Positions 34,943-44,103 of a stretch of 64,000 bases of DNA are shown here, piece after piece. The DNA is from Chitinimonas sp036961565 (GTDB lineage Bacteria; Pseudomonadota; Gammaproteobacteria; Burkholderiales; Chitinimonadaceae). Both the position numbers and the translations under genes were made by a program. The stretch spans positions 248,001 to 312,000 of the forward strand of contig NZ_JBAMDD010000002.1 of NCBI RefSeq assembly GCF_036961565.1, read 5' to 3'. Numbering within the stretch: position 1 is the stretch's first letter; every line of letters begins with the position of its first letter. Below the pieces are notes generated by a model that was not told the origin of the DNA, ran no database searches, and saw only the letters and a program-made list of their open reading frames with translations.

Positions 34943-35389
34943 ATGCCCATTACCCTTAACGCAGTCACCCGCGACAACTTTGACGACATCATCGATCTGC
35001 AACTGCTGGATCACCAAAAGGACTATCTCGCCAGCAATAGCTATTCGATCGCTCAGGCCAGCTTCTACCCGAACTACCATACCCGGGCTATCTATCTGGG
35101 CGAGGAAGCGATAGGCTTTCTGATGTATGTCTCACTGGCCGAAGAAGGCCAGCCAGGCGACTACGCCATCTACCGCTTCATGATAGACAGCCGCCACCAG
35201 GGCAAGGGCCATGGCCGCCAGGCCCTGCAGCGGGCGCTCGACGAAATTCGCAGCCAGCCCGGCGTGCAACGCATCTTGATCTCCTATGTACCGGCCAACC
35301 CGGTCGCCAAGGATTTCTATGGCAGCTTCGGCTTTGTCGAAATCGGCATTGATGAAGATGAAGAGATGGTGGCCGAAATACGCCTCTGA
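34943..35389 (+). CDS. GNAT family N-acetyltransferase (spermidine acetyltransferase-like)
   Basis: 148 residues from the ATG at 34943. The acetyl-CoA site is IYRFMIDSRHQGKGHGRQALQRAL and the C-terminal ISYVPANPVAKDFYGSFGF fits the BltD/Paia-like diamine acetyltransferase group. The upstream in-frame 42 residues are not conserved-looking and are left out. May be controlled by the divergent TetR. Confidence 0.82.
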   Translation: MPITLNAVTRDNFDDIIDLQLLDHQKDYLASNSYSIAQASFYPNYHTRAIYLGEEAIGFLMYVSLAEEGQPGDYAIYRFMIDSRHQGKGHGRQALQRALDEIRSQPGVQRILISYVPANPVAKDFYGSFGFVEIGIDEDEEMVAEIRL

Positions 35390-35542
35390 TCTTGCAGTAT
35401 CAGCAAGAGACTGGCTGGCCCATCGCCAGATAAGAGACTGCGTGACGTGTGCACAAGTCAGCTCAATGGGGCGTGTCGGGGGCCTGGGCACCTGAACCGC
35501 TCTGGGCGCCCCAAACGCCGATTGCAAATTCACAGCAAGCTA

Positions 35543-35851
35543 TCAGGCTTTGATATCAATCAGCGCGCCCAGCATCTGGTCGGCTGTGGACACCACCTTG
35601 GCCGAGGCCTGGAAGCCCGCCTTGTAAATCAGCTGCCCCACCATTTCGGTCTCGATCTGGGTGCCATCACTGCTACTGGCAGAGGGTGCGACCCTTACGC
35701 CGGAACCCGGTGGGGTGCCTTCGCTGAAATCGGGCTGGCGGGCCCGAAAGCCGGTTGTCAGGGTATTGGCAACGTTGTGGGCCGAGACGTCCAGCGCCCG
35801 CTGGTAACCCAGCATGCCTGACAAACCAGCACCCAGTGCAGATACGGACAT
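35543..35851 (-). CDS. Short flagellar basal-body rod-like protein, orphan
   Basis: 102 residues from the ATG at 35851 (GGAG six bases upstream). The N-terminus is the flagellar rod signature (LSGMLGYQRALDVSAHNVANTLTTGFRA) and the C-terminus (EMVGQLIYKAGFQASAKVVSTADQMLGALIDIKA) is the rod/hook C-terminal motif. The two are joined almost directly, without the middle domain of FlgB, FlgC, FlgF or FlgG. No other flagellar gene is near. Similar short proteins occur scattered in other proteobacteria; role unknown. Confidence 0.82.
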   Translation of the reverse strand: MSVSALGAGLSGMLGYQRALDVSAHNVANTLTTGFRARQPDFSEGTPPGSGVRVAPSASSSDGTQIETEMVGQLIYKAGFQASAKVVSTADQMLGALIDIKA

Positions 35852-35956
35852 GGCAACTCCAGAAGCAAGGCAACAGTGCACAGCTTACCCTGCCCCGGGC
35901 CCGAGGCGAGCCCCTATTCGTACCCAGCCGACGGGCGTAACGTGCCGCCCGCCCAA

Positions 35957-38398
35957 CTAGCCGCTAACAACGCGCAGGTTCAGCCTGGGTGCGGCCTCGC
36001 CATAGCCATTGTTCAGAAACAAGGCGATGAAGTAGTCCCCCAGAGCCAACCCGCTCAGTACCTGACTGCCCGCTGCCGCAGGCAGGTAATGCCATTTCAG
36101 CGCGCTGGTGGCGCCAGGTACCTGGCCTGCGCGATACACCCCCAGCCAGTGCTGCGTCCCGGCTGGCATGCCTTGCCAGTTGGCGGTCACACTCTCCCCC
36201 ACGCGGATCTGGCTGGCGCTGGTCGTAAAAGTCACCACGGGTAGTGGCTGTGGCAGCGGCGAAGGGACTGCCTCGGCCTGGCCGTTCAGTACTGGGTCGG
36301 TGTAATCCAGCCCTGCGCCTTCCAGGTGGCCAGCCAGCCTGCGCCAGTAGCTGCCGTCACCCTCCAGCTTCACGCCCAGGTCATACCAACCATAGCTGGC
36401 AGAGAGCGGCTGGATCAGGCTGCGGCTTTGCCCGGCCGGCACCTCGATCAGCTGTACAGTGGTGTCGCCATAGGCGTTGTCCACCAACCGGAAGCGACAC
36501 ACCTGCGTCCCGCCATTGCTGAACGTCAGCCTGACGCAACGGGCTGCAGGGTCTTCCTCCAGCTGTACCTCGGCCTTGCGTGGCAGGCTGTCCAGGCTGC
36601 CGCCAAACTCGCGGGCATAGCCATTGTGGCTGACGACAACCAACTGGTAATGGCTGCCGCTCCAGCTCCAGGTTTCCAGCGCTATCTGCTTGCCGGCCTC
36701 CACGGTGTAATGCCATGGCCCATCGTTGCGCACGGTGGAATAGACGATATAGGTCGCCGCAGCCGAGCCGGCATTGCTGAAGCTCAGGGCGTATTTGCGC
36801 GCTTCTGCCACCGTGCTGCCCACCACCTGCGAGCGATAGGGCAAGGCGCATGCCCGGCGCGGCTGGGCACCGGCCGTGGTCTCCTGCCTGGGCAGGCTCT
36901 GCGTGGCCGGGGGCAAGGCATCGCGGCTACCGCCATACGTGAAGTAGCTGGCACTGCGCGGCACGCTGGTAGGCCAACTGGTATTGGGGTTGGCAAAATT
37001 GAAGACACTGGTCATGTCGCCACACACGGCCCGGCGCCAGGGCGAGATATGGCTGCATTGCACCTGGCTGCGCGGCAAGCCCTTGCCCTGCACCAGCCAT
37101 TCTTCCAGCAGCCGTATCAGAGAGGTATGGTCAAACAACTGGGAATTGACGCGCCCGCCCTTGCTCCAGGGTGAGACGACCAGCGTCGGCACGCGTGGCC
37201 CAAGTCCGATGGGCTCGGCATTGTTATAGGTCTCGCCCATGCCGGCATTCGCCAGCGTTGTGCGGCCACGCCCCGCACTCAGCGGCGGTACCGTCGCGGG
37301 CATGTGGTCGAAGAAGCCGTCATTCTCGTCGTAGGTGATGATCAGCACGGTCTTGGCCCACACACTGGGATTGTCCACCAGTGCCGACAGCAGGCGCGCG
37401 GCGAAATGCTCTCCGGCATTGGGCGAGTGCGAGGGGTGTTCACAGTATTCAGTGGGTGCGCATATCCACGATACCTGCGGTAGCCGATTCGCCCTGACAT
37501 CGGCAGCGAAATCATCGATCAGCCACTGGCCGCTGGTACCCGCCGCGTTGCCGCCATGCGAGCCCGGCGCCATGGCACGGCCCCGGCGGTACAGCGGTGA
37601 ATCCGCCGTCAGCTTACGGCCGCCAGCATCCACCCGGAAATTCCTGAAATACTGCAAGTAGTTATCGCCGTAGTTATCCCACTCCTGATAGACCTTCCAG
37701 CTGATGCCATTGGCTTCCAGCACCTCGGCATAGCTTTGCCACTCCAGCCCCTTGGCGGCCGCGTTGTCATTGGCGATATCGGCGTTATAGGTGCCATTGT
37801 TGACGTTGTAGAGCTTGGCATCCTGAATACCCGTCAGATAGCCGTTGGCATGGCCGCTCAAGGCGTAGAAACGGTTAGGGTCGGTTGGCCCGAATACCGA
37901 ACAATGGTAGGCATCGCAGACGGTGAACGCATCGGCCAGCGCGTAATAGAACGGCAGATCGGCCCGATTGAAATAGCCCATGCTGCGCACCGTCTTACGG
38001 GGTATCCAGGCATTCCAGTCCTTCCAGGCCGCCTCGGTGCCTTTCCAGGAATGATCGAGCCCCACTTTCAGGGCATTGGTATTGCGCACGTCAAAATGAT
38101 AGGGCAGCACATAGCCACTGCCATTGGGCTGATACCAGACCGGCTTGCCTGAAGGCAGGGGGATAGCCCGCGGATCATTGAAACCCCGCACACCGGCAAG
38201 GCTGCCGAAATAGTGGTCGAACGAGCGGTTCTCCTGCATCAGGAAGACGACATGCTCGATATCCCCGACACCCCCGACACCCTGATGCGCCGGTGTTGCC
38301 AAGGCCTTGGCGATGACTTGGGAAAAACTGGACGCACTGGCCAAACCCATGGCGCCCGCCGCCATGAAACCTCTACGGGAAGGATTCTCTATCGACAT
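35957..38398 (-). CDS. Tat-exported phosphocholine-specific phospholipase C
   Basis: 813 residues from the ATG at 38398. Twin-arginine signal (SRRGFMAAG) at residues 7-15. The catalytic phosphoesterase domain carries HVVFLMQENRSFDHYFG, with the metal/nucleophile region as in the acid phosphatase-like PLC family, and TYDENDGFFDH. Two C-terminal DUF756-type beta domains (about 600-700 and 725-810) complete the usual layout of PlcN/PlcH. Hydrolyses phosphatidylcholine or sphingomyelin outside the cytoplasm. No plcR partner follows. Confidence 0.92.
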   Translation of the reverse strand: MSIENPSRRGFMAAGAMGLASASSFSQVIAKALATPAHQGVGGVGDIEHVVFLMQENRSFDHYFGSLAGVRGFNDPRAIPLPSGKPVWYQPNGSGYVLPYHFDVRNTNALKVGLDHSWKGTEAAWKDWNAWIPRKTVRSMGYFNRADLPFYYALADAFTVCDAYHCSVFGPTDPNRFYALSGHANGYLTGIQDAKLYNVNNGTYNADIANDNAAAKGLEWQSYAEVLEANGISWKVYQEWDNYGDNYLQYFRNFRVDAGGRKLTADSPLYRRGRAMAPGSHGGNAAGTSGQWLIDDFAADVRANRLPQVSWICAPTEYCEHPSHSPNAGEHFAARLLSALVDNPSVWAKTVLIITYDENDGFFDHMPATVPPLSAGRGRTTLANAGMGETYNNAEPIGLGPRVPTLVVSPWSKGGRVNSQLFDHTSLIRLLEEWLVQGKGLPRSQVQCSHISPWRRAVCGDMTSVFNFANPNTSWPTSVPRSASYFTYGGSRDALPPATQSLPRQETTAGAQPRRACALPYRSQVVGSTVAEARKYALSFSNAGSAAATYIVYSTVRNDGPWHYTVEAGKQIALETWSWSGSHYQLVVVSHNGYAREFGGSLDSLPRKAEVQLEEDPAARCVRLTFSNGGTQVCRFRLVDNAYGDTTVQLIEVPAGQSRSLIQPLSASYGWYDLGVKLEGDGSYWRRLAGHLEGAGLDYTDPVLNGQAEAVPSPLPQPLPVVTFTTSASQIRVGESVTANWQGMPAGTQHWLGVYRAGQVPGATSALKWHYLPAAAGSQVLSGLALGDYFIALFLNNGYGEAAPRLNLRVVSG

Positions 38399-38542
38399 GC
38401 CGGACTCCACGATGAATGAAGCCCTGCATTGTTTTGGTAGAACAAGTCAGCAGCATGACAGCCACCGCAAGGGCGCATCGGGCAGCAGGCCTGCAGTACC
38501 TCCCTCCGCCAGCACTGCGCCGCTCCCGCTGACGCCCCATAT

Positions 38543-38560
38543 AGTTGCATTTTACATGCA
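38543..38560. promoter_or_regulatory. NsrR-type operator before nsrR
   Basis: AGTTGCATTTTA (38543-38554) overlaps the dyad TGCAT-n5-ATGCA (38546-38560), matching the known NsrR pattern. The same 12-mer recurs at 39800 before hmp. Confidence 0.7.
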
Positions 38561-38600
38561 TGTTTAGTATCGTTAGCTCAGTCCCCCACCGGCCACTGCC

Positions 38601-39059
38601 ATGCAACTGACCCGCTTCTCTGACCTAGGCCTGCGTGTGCTGATGTACCTGACCCAGCACGACCGCGCCCTGCCCGTCACCATCGCTGAGATCGCCGGCC
38701 AGTTCCAGGTGCCGCACAACCATCTGGTCAAGGTGGTCAACCGCCTGGGCAAGCTGGGCTGGGTTGCCGCCACGCGGGGCCGCAACGGCGGGCTCCGGCT
38801 AGCCGTGCCGGCCCAAAGCCTGCAACTGGGGCAGGTACTGCAAGGGCTGGAGCACAGCACCGAGCTGATCAACTGCGAAGACCCACCCTGCACCCTGCGC
38901 GGCAACTGCCTGCTCAAGGTGGCGCTCAATGCGGGGCTGGCCGCCTTCTACGGCAAGATGGACGACTACACGCTGGCCGATGTCTGCGGCAGCCGTACCG
39001 GTGAGGCCATCATCACCCTGCATCGGCAGTTTCTCGATCAACAGACGGCGAGGCATTGA
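38601..39059 (+). CDS. nsrR: Rrf2 family nitric oxide-sensing repressor NsrR
   Basis: 152 residues. Winged-helix Rrf2 protein (MQLTRFSDLGLRVLMYL) with three cysteines at 92, 97 and 103 (C-x4-C-x5-C), the iron-sulfur cluster spacing of E. coli NsrR (91, 96, 102). It is followed by globin genes and has a palindromic site in its own promoter, so it should repress this cluster until nitric oxide destroys the cluster. It could be called IscR only if spacing were ignored. Confidence 0.93.
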   Translation: MQLTRFSDLGLRVLMYLTQHDRALPVTIAEIAGQFQVPHNHLVKVVNRLGKLGWVAATRGRNGGLRLAVPAQSLQLGQVLQGLEHSTELINCEDPPCTLRGNCLLKVALNAGLAAFYGKMDDYTLADVCGSRTGEAIITLHRQFLDQQTARH

Positions 39060-39061
39060 TC

Positions 39062-39487
39062 ATGCAAGCCATTGCCGACGAGATAGGCCACCCCACAGTA
39101 GCCGCCGTGGTTGCGGATTTCTACCAGCAGGTACGCACCCACCCTACCCTAGCCCAGCCCTTTGCCAGGGTGCATGACTGGCCCACCCACCTGGCGCACC
39201 TGACCCATTTCTGGTGGGTGACACTGGGCGGTGCGCGCTACCTTGAATACCGCTATCAGGTGGCGGAGCGCCATGCAGAGGCCGGCTTTACCCCAGCCCT
39301 GCTGCAGGATTGGCTAACCCTGTTTGGCCAGACGCTGCGGGCAAACCTACCTGCTGACCAGGCCAGCGCCTGGCTGAGCCGTGCCGAACGCATAGGCGAA
39401 TCGCTGCGGCTGATGCATGCACTGGGGCACTACCCCGATGCGGCAAGGCAGGCCCAAGCCACCGCCTCCCCCTGCAGGCACAGCTAG
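39062..39487 (+). CDS. Group III truncated haemoglobin
   Basis: 141 residues. The globin text HLAHLTHFWWVTLGGARYLEYRY and RHAEAGFTPALLQDWLTLF is that of group III truncated haemoglobins. Binds haem and oxygen or nitric oxide. The ATG at 39062 lies two bases after the nsrR stop, so the genes are coupled. Probably assists flavohaemoglobin in NO or nitrosative stress defence. Confidence 0.9.
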   Translation: MQAIADEIGHPTVAAVVADFYQQVRTHPTLAQPFARVHDWPTHLAHLTHFWWVTLGGARYLEYRYQVAERHAEAGFTPALLQDWLTLFGQTLRANLPADQASAWLSRAERIGESLRLMHALGHYPDAARQAQATASPCRHS

Positions 39488-39531
39488 CAAATCCTTATCC
39501 CATCCCCGGCAAACCGAGCAAGGAGCGCACC

Positions 39532-39798
39532 ATGCAAGACCCCGCCCTCGTACATCGTTATTCCACCCGGCTGATCCAGCTCGCCTGCCTGCTCAGCCTG
39601 GCGGGTTTCTACCTCGCCTATATGGCGGCCGACCGCATCGGCCTGGGCACCTTGGTAGGCGGCCATCTGATGCTCTTGATCGGCCCCGGCCTGCTCAAGC
39701 TGGGCTATGTGCTGCGCCTGGCGGCAGAAGAAGCGGCCAAGCCGCAAAACCGCCGGAGAGAAGCCGCCGTTGTATTGCGCGCCCAAGCGCTACATTAA
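39532..39798 (+). CDS. Two-helix membrane protein in the NO cluster
   Basis: 88 residues with two predicted membrane helices (about 14-33 and 41-62) and a basic/Glu-rich cytoplasmic tail. Ribosome site AAGGAG seven bases before the ATG. It lies between the truncated globin and hmp and so is most likely part of the NsrR regulon. No family recognised with certainty. Confidence 0.7.
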   Translation: MQDPALVHRYSTRLIQLACLLSLAGFYLAYMAADRIGLGTLVGGHLMLLIGPGLLKLGYVLRLAAEEAAKPQNRRREAAVVLRAQALH

Positions 39799-39799
39799 A

Positions 39800-39811
39800 A
39801 GTTGCATTTTA
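39800..39811 (+). promoter_or_regulatory. NsrR half-site before hmp
   Basis: AGTTGCATTTTA, identical to the 12-mer before nsrR and 23 bases before the hmp start. The second half is degenerate (ATACC). Confidence 0.6.
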
Positions 39812-39833
39812 TATACCACTAATGGAGTACCGC

Positions 39834-41039
39834 ATGCTGTCTGCCGCATCCCGCCCCTACATAGCCGCCAGCGTTCCCGTCCTGCGCGAACATGGCCTGG
39901 CCATCACCCGTCACTTCTATACCCAGATGTTTGCGCAACACCCCGAACTGCAGCATCTGTTCAATATGGGTAATCAGGCCAGCGGGGTACAGCAGCAATC
40001 GCTGGCCGCCGCCGTCTTTGCCTATGCCGCCAATATCGACAATGCCGCCGCCCTGGCGCCCGTGCTGGAGCGCATCGTGCACAAGCATGCCTCCGTCGGC
40101 ATTACCCCCGCCCACTACCCCATCGTGGGGCGCCACCTGCTGGGCGCCATCCAGGCTGTACTGGGTGATGCCGCGACGCCAGCCCTGCTGGCCGCCTGGG
40201 ACGAAGCCTATTGGCTGCTGGCAGGCGAGCTGATCTCAGCCGAAGCCAGGCTATACCAGCGCACCGCAACCACAGCCGGCGCCTTGCAGACGCTGGTGGT
40301 GATGGAAACCCACCGCGAGGGCGAAGACGTGATGTCCTACTACCTGCAAACAGCCAATGGCTGCTCGCCCGGCAACTTCCAGCCCGGCCAGTACATCAGC
40401 GTGGCCGTGCAGTTGGGCGAGCTGCGCCAGCTACGCCAATACAGCCTCTCCGATGCCAGCGACCGCCCCTGGTGGCGCATCAGCGTCAAGCGCGAAGCCG
40501 GCAACCCCACCACCCCGGCAGGTCAGGTATCCAACTGGCTGCACAGCCATCTGCGCCAGGGCGATACCTTGCTGGCCGGCGCCCCCTTTGGCGATTTCAC
40601 CCCCAGCCTGGCCGGCCCCAACCCCATCACCCTTATCTCGGCCGGCATAGGCATCACCCCCATGGTCGCCACCCTCAACACCCTGGCCGGCCAAGCCAGC
40701 CACCGCCCCATCGTATTTGCCCATGCCGCCCGCAACGGCCAGCACCACGCCCTGCGCGCCGACCTGGCCGCTGCCCGCGCCCAATTGCCACAGCTACGCT
40801 CGGTGCTGTTCTACGAGCAACCGGCTGACGCAGACCGGCTCGGCAGCGACTACCACCATCGGGGCCGCATGCAGCTATCCGCCGTGGTGGACGATGACAA
40901 CCGCGAGGGCGAATTCTTCCTCTGCGGCCCGCTGGGCTTTATGCAGCAACAGTGGCAAGGGCTGCTGAGCGCAGGCGTGCCCCCTACCCGCATACACCGC
41001 GAGGTATTCGGGCCGGAATTGCTGGATCACCTGATCTAG
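39834..41039 (+). CDS. hmp: Flavohaemoprotein, nitric oxide dioxygenase
   Basis: 401 residues from the ATG at 39834; the frame is open far upstream but the family start is MLSAASRPYI. Globin domain (1-140) with proximal H85, FAD domain with RQYSLSD, and NAD(P)H domain with ISAGIGITPMVATL and FFLCGPLGFM. Converts NO and O2 to nitrate in the cytoplasm. A promoter of its own with the NsrR-like site is present. Confidence 0.96.
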   Translation: MLSAASRPYIAASVPVLREHGLAITRHFYTQMFAQHPELQHLFNMGNQASGVQQQSLAAAVFAYAANIDNAAALAPVLERIVHKHASVGITPAHYPIVGRHLLGAIQAVLGDAATPALLAAWDEAYWLLAGELISAEARLYQRTATTAGALQTLVVMETHREGEDVMSYYLQTANGCSPGNFQPGQYISVAVQLGELRQLRQYSLSDASDRPWWRISVKREAGNPTTPAGQVSNWLHSHLRQGDTLLAGAPFGDFTPSLAGPNPITLISAGIGITPMVATLNTLAGQASHRPIVFAHAARNGQHHALRADLAAARAQLPQLRSVLFYEQPADADRLGSDYHHRGRMQLSAVVDDDNREGEFFLCGPLGFMQQQWQGLLSAGVPPTRIHREVFGPELLDHLI

Positions 41040-41043
41040 CAAA

Positions 41044-41588
41044 CTACCGGTCGCGGCAACGTGCATAGGTGAAACATGCCCTGGGTTCGGCCGAAATATT
41101 GGGGTGGACGGTGCGAGAGGCCAGCAATCCCTCACGCCGGAAACCCGACTTCTCCAGCGTCCGGGCGGAGGCGAGATTGTCCATATCGCAAGTCGCCTGC
41201 AGCCGAAAAATCGGTGGCAATGCCAATGCCTCTTGGGCGAAGGCGCTGATGGCCTCGCTCATATACCCCTGCCGCCAGTGCGCCCTGCCCAGCACATAGC
41301 CCAGGTCCACAATGCCCCTGCAGCCTTGCTTCCAGCATGCCTATAGCGGTAGTGTCACCCTGCCGCGTCACCACATAGGGCAGGCAGCGGCCGCCTTCCC
41401 ATGCCTTGACGCACCACTCCAGAAAAGCCTGGGTCTGGGCCAGATCGACGTGCGGCGTCCAGGTCATATTAGTGCGCCACCCCGGCATCCTGGGTGTATG
41501 CAGCAAACAGCGCCGCGGCATCGGCAAGCTGCGGCGGCCGCAGCAGTAACCGCTCGGTTTGAATGGTGGCAGGCAGACAGGGTGTCAT
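41044..41588 (-). pseudogene. Frameshifted RimJ/RimL-type GNAT acetyltransferase
   Basis: The protein reads in three frames: MTPCLPATIQTERLLLRP... from 41588, a shift near 41469-41471 (GCGCACTAATATGACC, one extra A), MTWTPHVDLAQTQAFLEW..., then a second shift near 41312-41316 (CATTGTGGAC, one extra T) into VDLGYVLGRAHWRQGYMSEAI and the normal end LEKSGFRREGLL. Removing one base at each site restores a full GNAT of about 180 residues. Either a decaying gene or two sequencing errors; both shifts are +1. Confidence 0.8.
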
Positions 41589-42243
41589 GGCGTAGACAGA
41601 CTATGCAGTTGGCCCCTACGCGATAGATGCAACCGGAAGGTGCCAGCCGGGTTCAATGGATAGGCGATCCGCCACGGCTACCGCCTAGGTGCCGGACGGA
41701 GTACGCCACGATGGGGGAATCTACCATATGCTGCCAGCGGGACATGGCGAGCGTGAAGGATCGAGCCAGCGCGGAGTTGATGTGCATGGAGCAACTATTC
41801 GCACAAAACGCCGCACTGTGACCGGCGACTCCTCCCAAAACCCTATTGTGCTCGCGGAGGCCGCAGCAGATTAGCCAGCGGACGCTGAGGCATATCCGCC
41901 AGAGAACGTGCGAGGGTGTCGAAAGGCTGCATTTCGGCCAAAGCGGATGGTCACAATGGCAAGCTGGCTCGTCATCTTACGACCCGAAGCAGTCACACCT
42001 GCTTGACTGCTTCTGACACCATCTCACTAGTCTGAAATCTGCTAGTTTCTGTCGCTCGCGAATGTCCGCTATAAGCCTATTGTGGTTAACCCGCTTGTTG
42101 GGGTAGCTTACAGTCCCACGATTTCGCTTCAGCCTGATAGACGACCTTGAGCTCTGCAGATGACCCATTCATGACCCAACATCGAAACAATTGCCTTTGC
42201 TACCATGGTAACGTAACGAATGAAACATACAGGAGAATCGCAA
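41589..42243. other. 655-bp gap at the left edge of the AT-rich segment
   Basis: No supported gene. Short frames on both strands (around 41627-41838) have no ribosome site or recognisable family. Base composition falls from about 42000 on. No tRNA, integrase or clear direct repeat that would mark an attachment site. Confidence 0.6.
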
Positions 42244-44013
42244 GTGGCACTTTTTGGCACTAAAGCGTCAAAATCAGATGCATTAGAAGTCGTCAATGAA
42301 GATCTCACACACGCCGTCAAATATGACAAACCAAAAATTCTTCTCATAGACGTGGTGCCTAGCGCCTTTGAGGCCCTTGTGGACGCTGGGCTCAACGTCA
42401 AAGCAGGTACGTTTGGTCAACCCTATGAAGTTGAGATGAGTTCCGATTTTAAGCCACTCATTTCCGAGTCTCGGCTGCCAAACTACGCCGAGCAAGAAAT
42501 CATTATCGTTGATCTTCACTATGAAGTTGCAACCAACCCAATTGGAGAAAGGTCGCGACCTGAAGGCGAGCCTGACTATTGGGGAAAATGTGATTTCGGA
42601 TTTATTGATCCACGAGTTCGGGCCACAACGCAGGTAAAAGGTGATTTTGATAGAATATTGAAGACTGGCGGCGTAGTCGTGGTTTTTGCTGCACGAAAAA
42701 CACCTGGCCTAATCCAAATTGGCAAAGTAGTCTACCGACGATTAGAATTAGTAGGAAATTTCAATGGGAGTGAGTGGAACTTCATATCTGAGCTGAGCGA
42801 TATGCACGTGGACCCAACTCACGGCGAAGAAATGAATGTGGTGGATAAAAATACACCTATAGGGAAGTTACTGCAGTCGCATCTTCCCGGTAGCTCATAT
42901 GACTGTACTATCAAGGGGGCATATCGAGAGACCCAGCCTTGGACTGCGCTTTTAAAAAACAAATTTGGCCAAGCTGTCGCTTTATTTCGTCCTTGCTCCG
43001 CAGGTTTTGTCATTGTTCTGCCCCAACTCAAGGATAAAGCAGGCTTCTTGCACTCTTTTTTAACAGGTGTATTGCCAGAAATGGCACCGCATCTCTTTCC
43101 TGGAATTGAGCAAGGCAGATGGACACATTTATCGGAATATGAGTTACCAGATGTTTTACGGCTACAGAATCAGCGCAGCCAGCTCGAAGCTAAATTCCGG
43201 GCCGACTTGGCTGCCTTGAACGAACAGGAGCTAGAGATTCGTAGAAAAGACGGCTGGATGCATGACCTATTAACGCAGACGGGTGACCCATTAGTTGCTG
43301 CAGTACAAATGGGATTGAAGACTCTCGGATTCAGCAACATCATTGATATGGACGCAATAAGAGACAAGGAAGGGAAAAGTCGGCGAGAGGATTTACAGAT
43401 TCGCGATGTCAGTCCAATCCTCGTTATTGATGTCAAAGGAATAGCCAACTTTCCTGGCGATGAAGATGTACTCCAAGCCAGCAAGCACGCAACACTTTTG
43501 ATGCGCGAGGAAAATAGAACAGATATTTTTGGATTATCTTTGGTTAATCATCAGCGGCATATCCCTCCTATGCAGCGAGACAATAAAATGCCTTTTAGGC
43601 AAGAGCTTCTACACGTCGCACTGGAAAGTAGCCTAGGCTTATTGACAGCATGGGACTTTTACAGGCTGGTAAGAAATGCCAGATTGAATCAGTGGAAGTT
43701 CGAGCAAGTACAACCGATTCTCTACCAGCACGGGCGTTTTGAAGTAGTCCCAACCCACTACAAATACCTCGGCAAAGTGACCAAGGTATGGAGTGAGAAA
43801 TTTGGCATTATCATTGAGTCTGAATCAATTGCTACTGGAGATCGAATTGCTATTGAATTCAGCGTTTTATTCGAAGAAGCCGACGCCACAGAGATCATGG
43901 TCAACGACATTAAAGTTCAGGCTGCCAATATTGGTGACAAAACTGGAATACCCTGGCCATCGAAAAAGCCGAAATTGCGTGAAGGCCTGAGAGTTTTTCG
44001 CATTGGAAACTGA
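42244..44013 (+). CDS. Candidate defence protein: PD-(D/E)xK nuclease-like domain with EF-Tu-like beta barrel
   Basis: 589 residues from GTG 42244, chosen for the ribosome site AGGAG eight bases upstream (ATG 42220 is alternative). The gene is clearly AT-richer than its surroundings. Residues about 25-280 look like an alpha/beta domain (KILLIDVV, EIIIVDLH, GGVVVVFAAR, GFVIVLPQ); a coiled coil (about 305-340) follows. Then comes LLTQTGDPLVAAVQMGLKTLGF, typical of the helix before restriction-type nuclease cores, and E382-D383...D396-V-K398 (REDLQIRD, ILVIDVKG), the PD-(D/E)xK pattern. The last 75 residues (YLGKVTKVW, GIIIES, GDRIAIEF, IGDKTGI) resemble domain 2 of translation GTPases. I know no named family with this order. 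Role in defence is inference from nuclease, isolation and base composition. Confidence 0.65.
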   Translation: MALFGTKASKSDALEVVNEDLTHAVKYDKPKILLIDVVPSAFEALVDAGLNVKAGTFGQPYEVEMSSDFKPLISESRLPNYAEQEIIIVDLHYEVATNPIGERSRPEGEPDYWGKCDFGFIDPRVRATTQVKGDFDRILKTGGVVVVFAARKTPGLIQIGKVVYRRLELVGNFNGSEWNFISELSDMHVDPTHGEEMNVVDKNTPIGKLLQSHLPGSSYDCTIKGAYRETQPWTALLKNKFGQAVALFRPCSAGFVIVLPQLKDKAGFLHSFLTGVLPEMAPHLFPGIEQGRWTHLSEYELPDVLRLQNQRSQLEAKFRADLAALNEQELEIRRKDGWMHDLLTQTGDPLVAAVQMGLKTLGFSNIIDMDAIRDKEGKSRREDLQIRDVSPILVIDVKGIANFPGDEDVLQASKHATLLMREENRTDIFGLSLVNHQRHIPPMQRDNKMPFRQELLHVALESSLGLLTAWDFYRLVRNARLNQWKFEQVQPILYQHGRFEVVPTHYKYLGKVTKVWSEKFGIIIESESIATGDRIAIEFSVLFEEADATEIMVNDIKVQAANIGDKTGIPWPSKKPKLREGLRVFRIGN

Positions 44014-44103
44014 TTCAAATTTCTGAACCTTGTGATTGCTGCGATTTGCTTTTGAAAGTGCCCCCGACAGGTTGGGATTTTTCCCGACAGAAAGAATGAT
44101 TAC

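Noticed and set aside
41627..41838. Short frames left of the nuclease-like gene, possible integrase or antitoxin remnant
   Set aside because: No recognisable family on either strand, no ribosome site, no flanking repeat.
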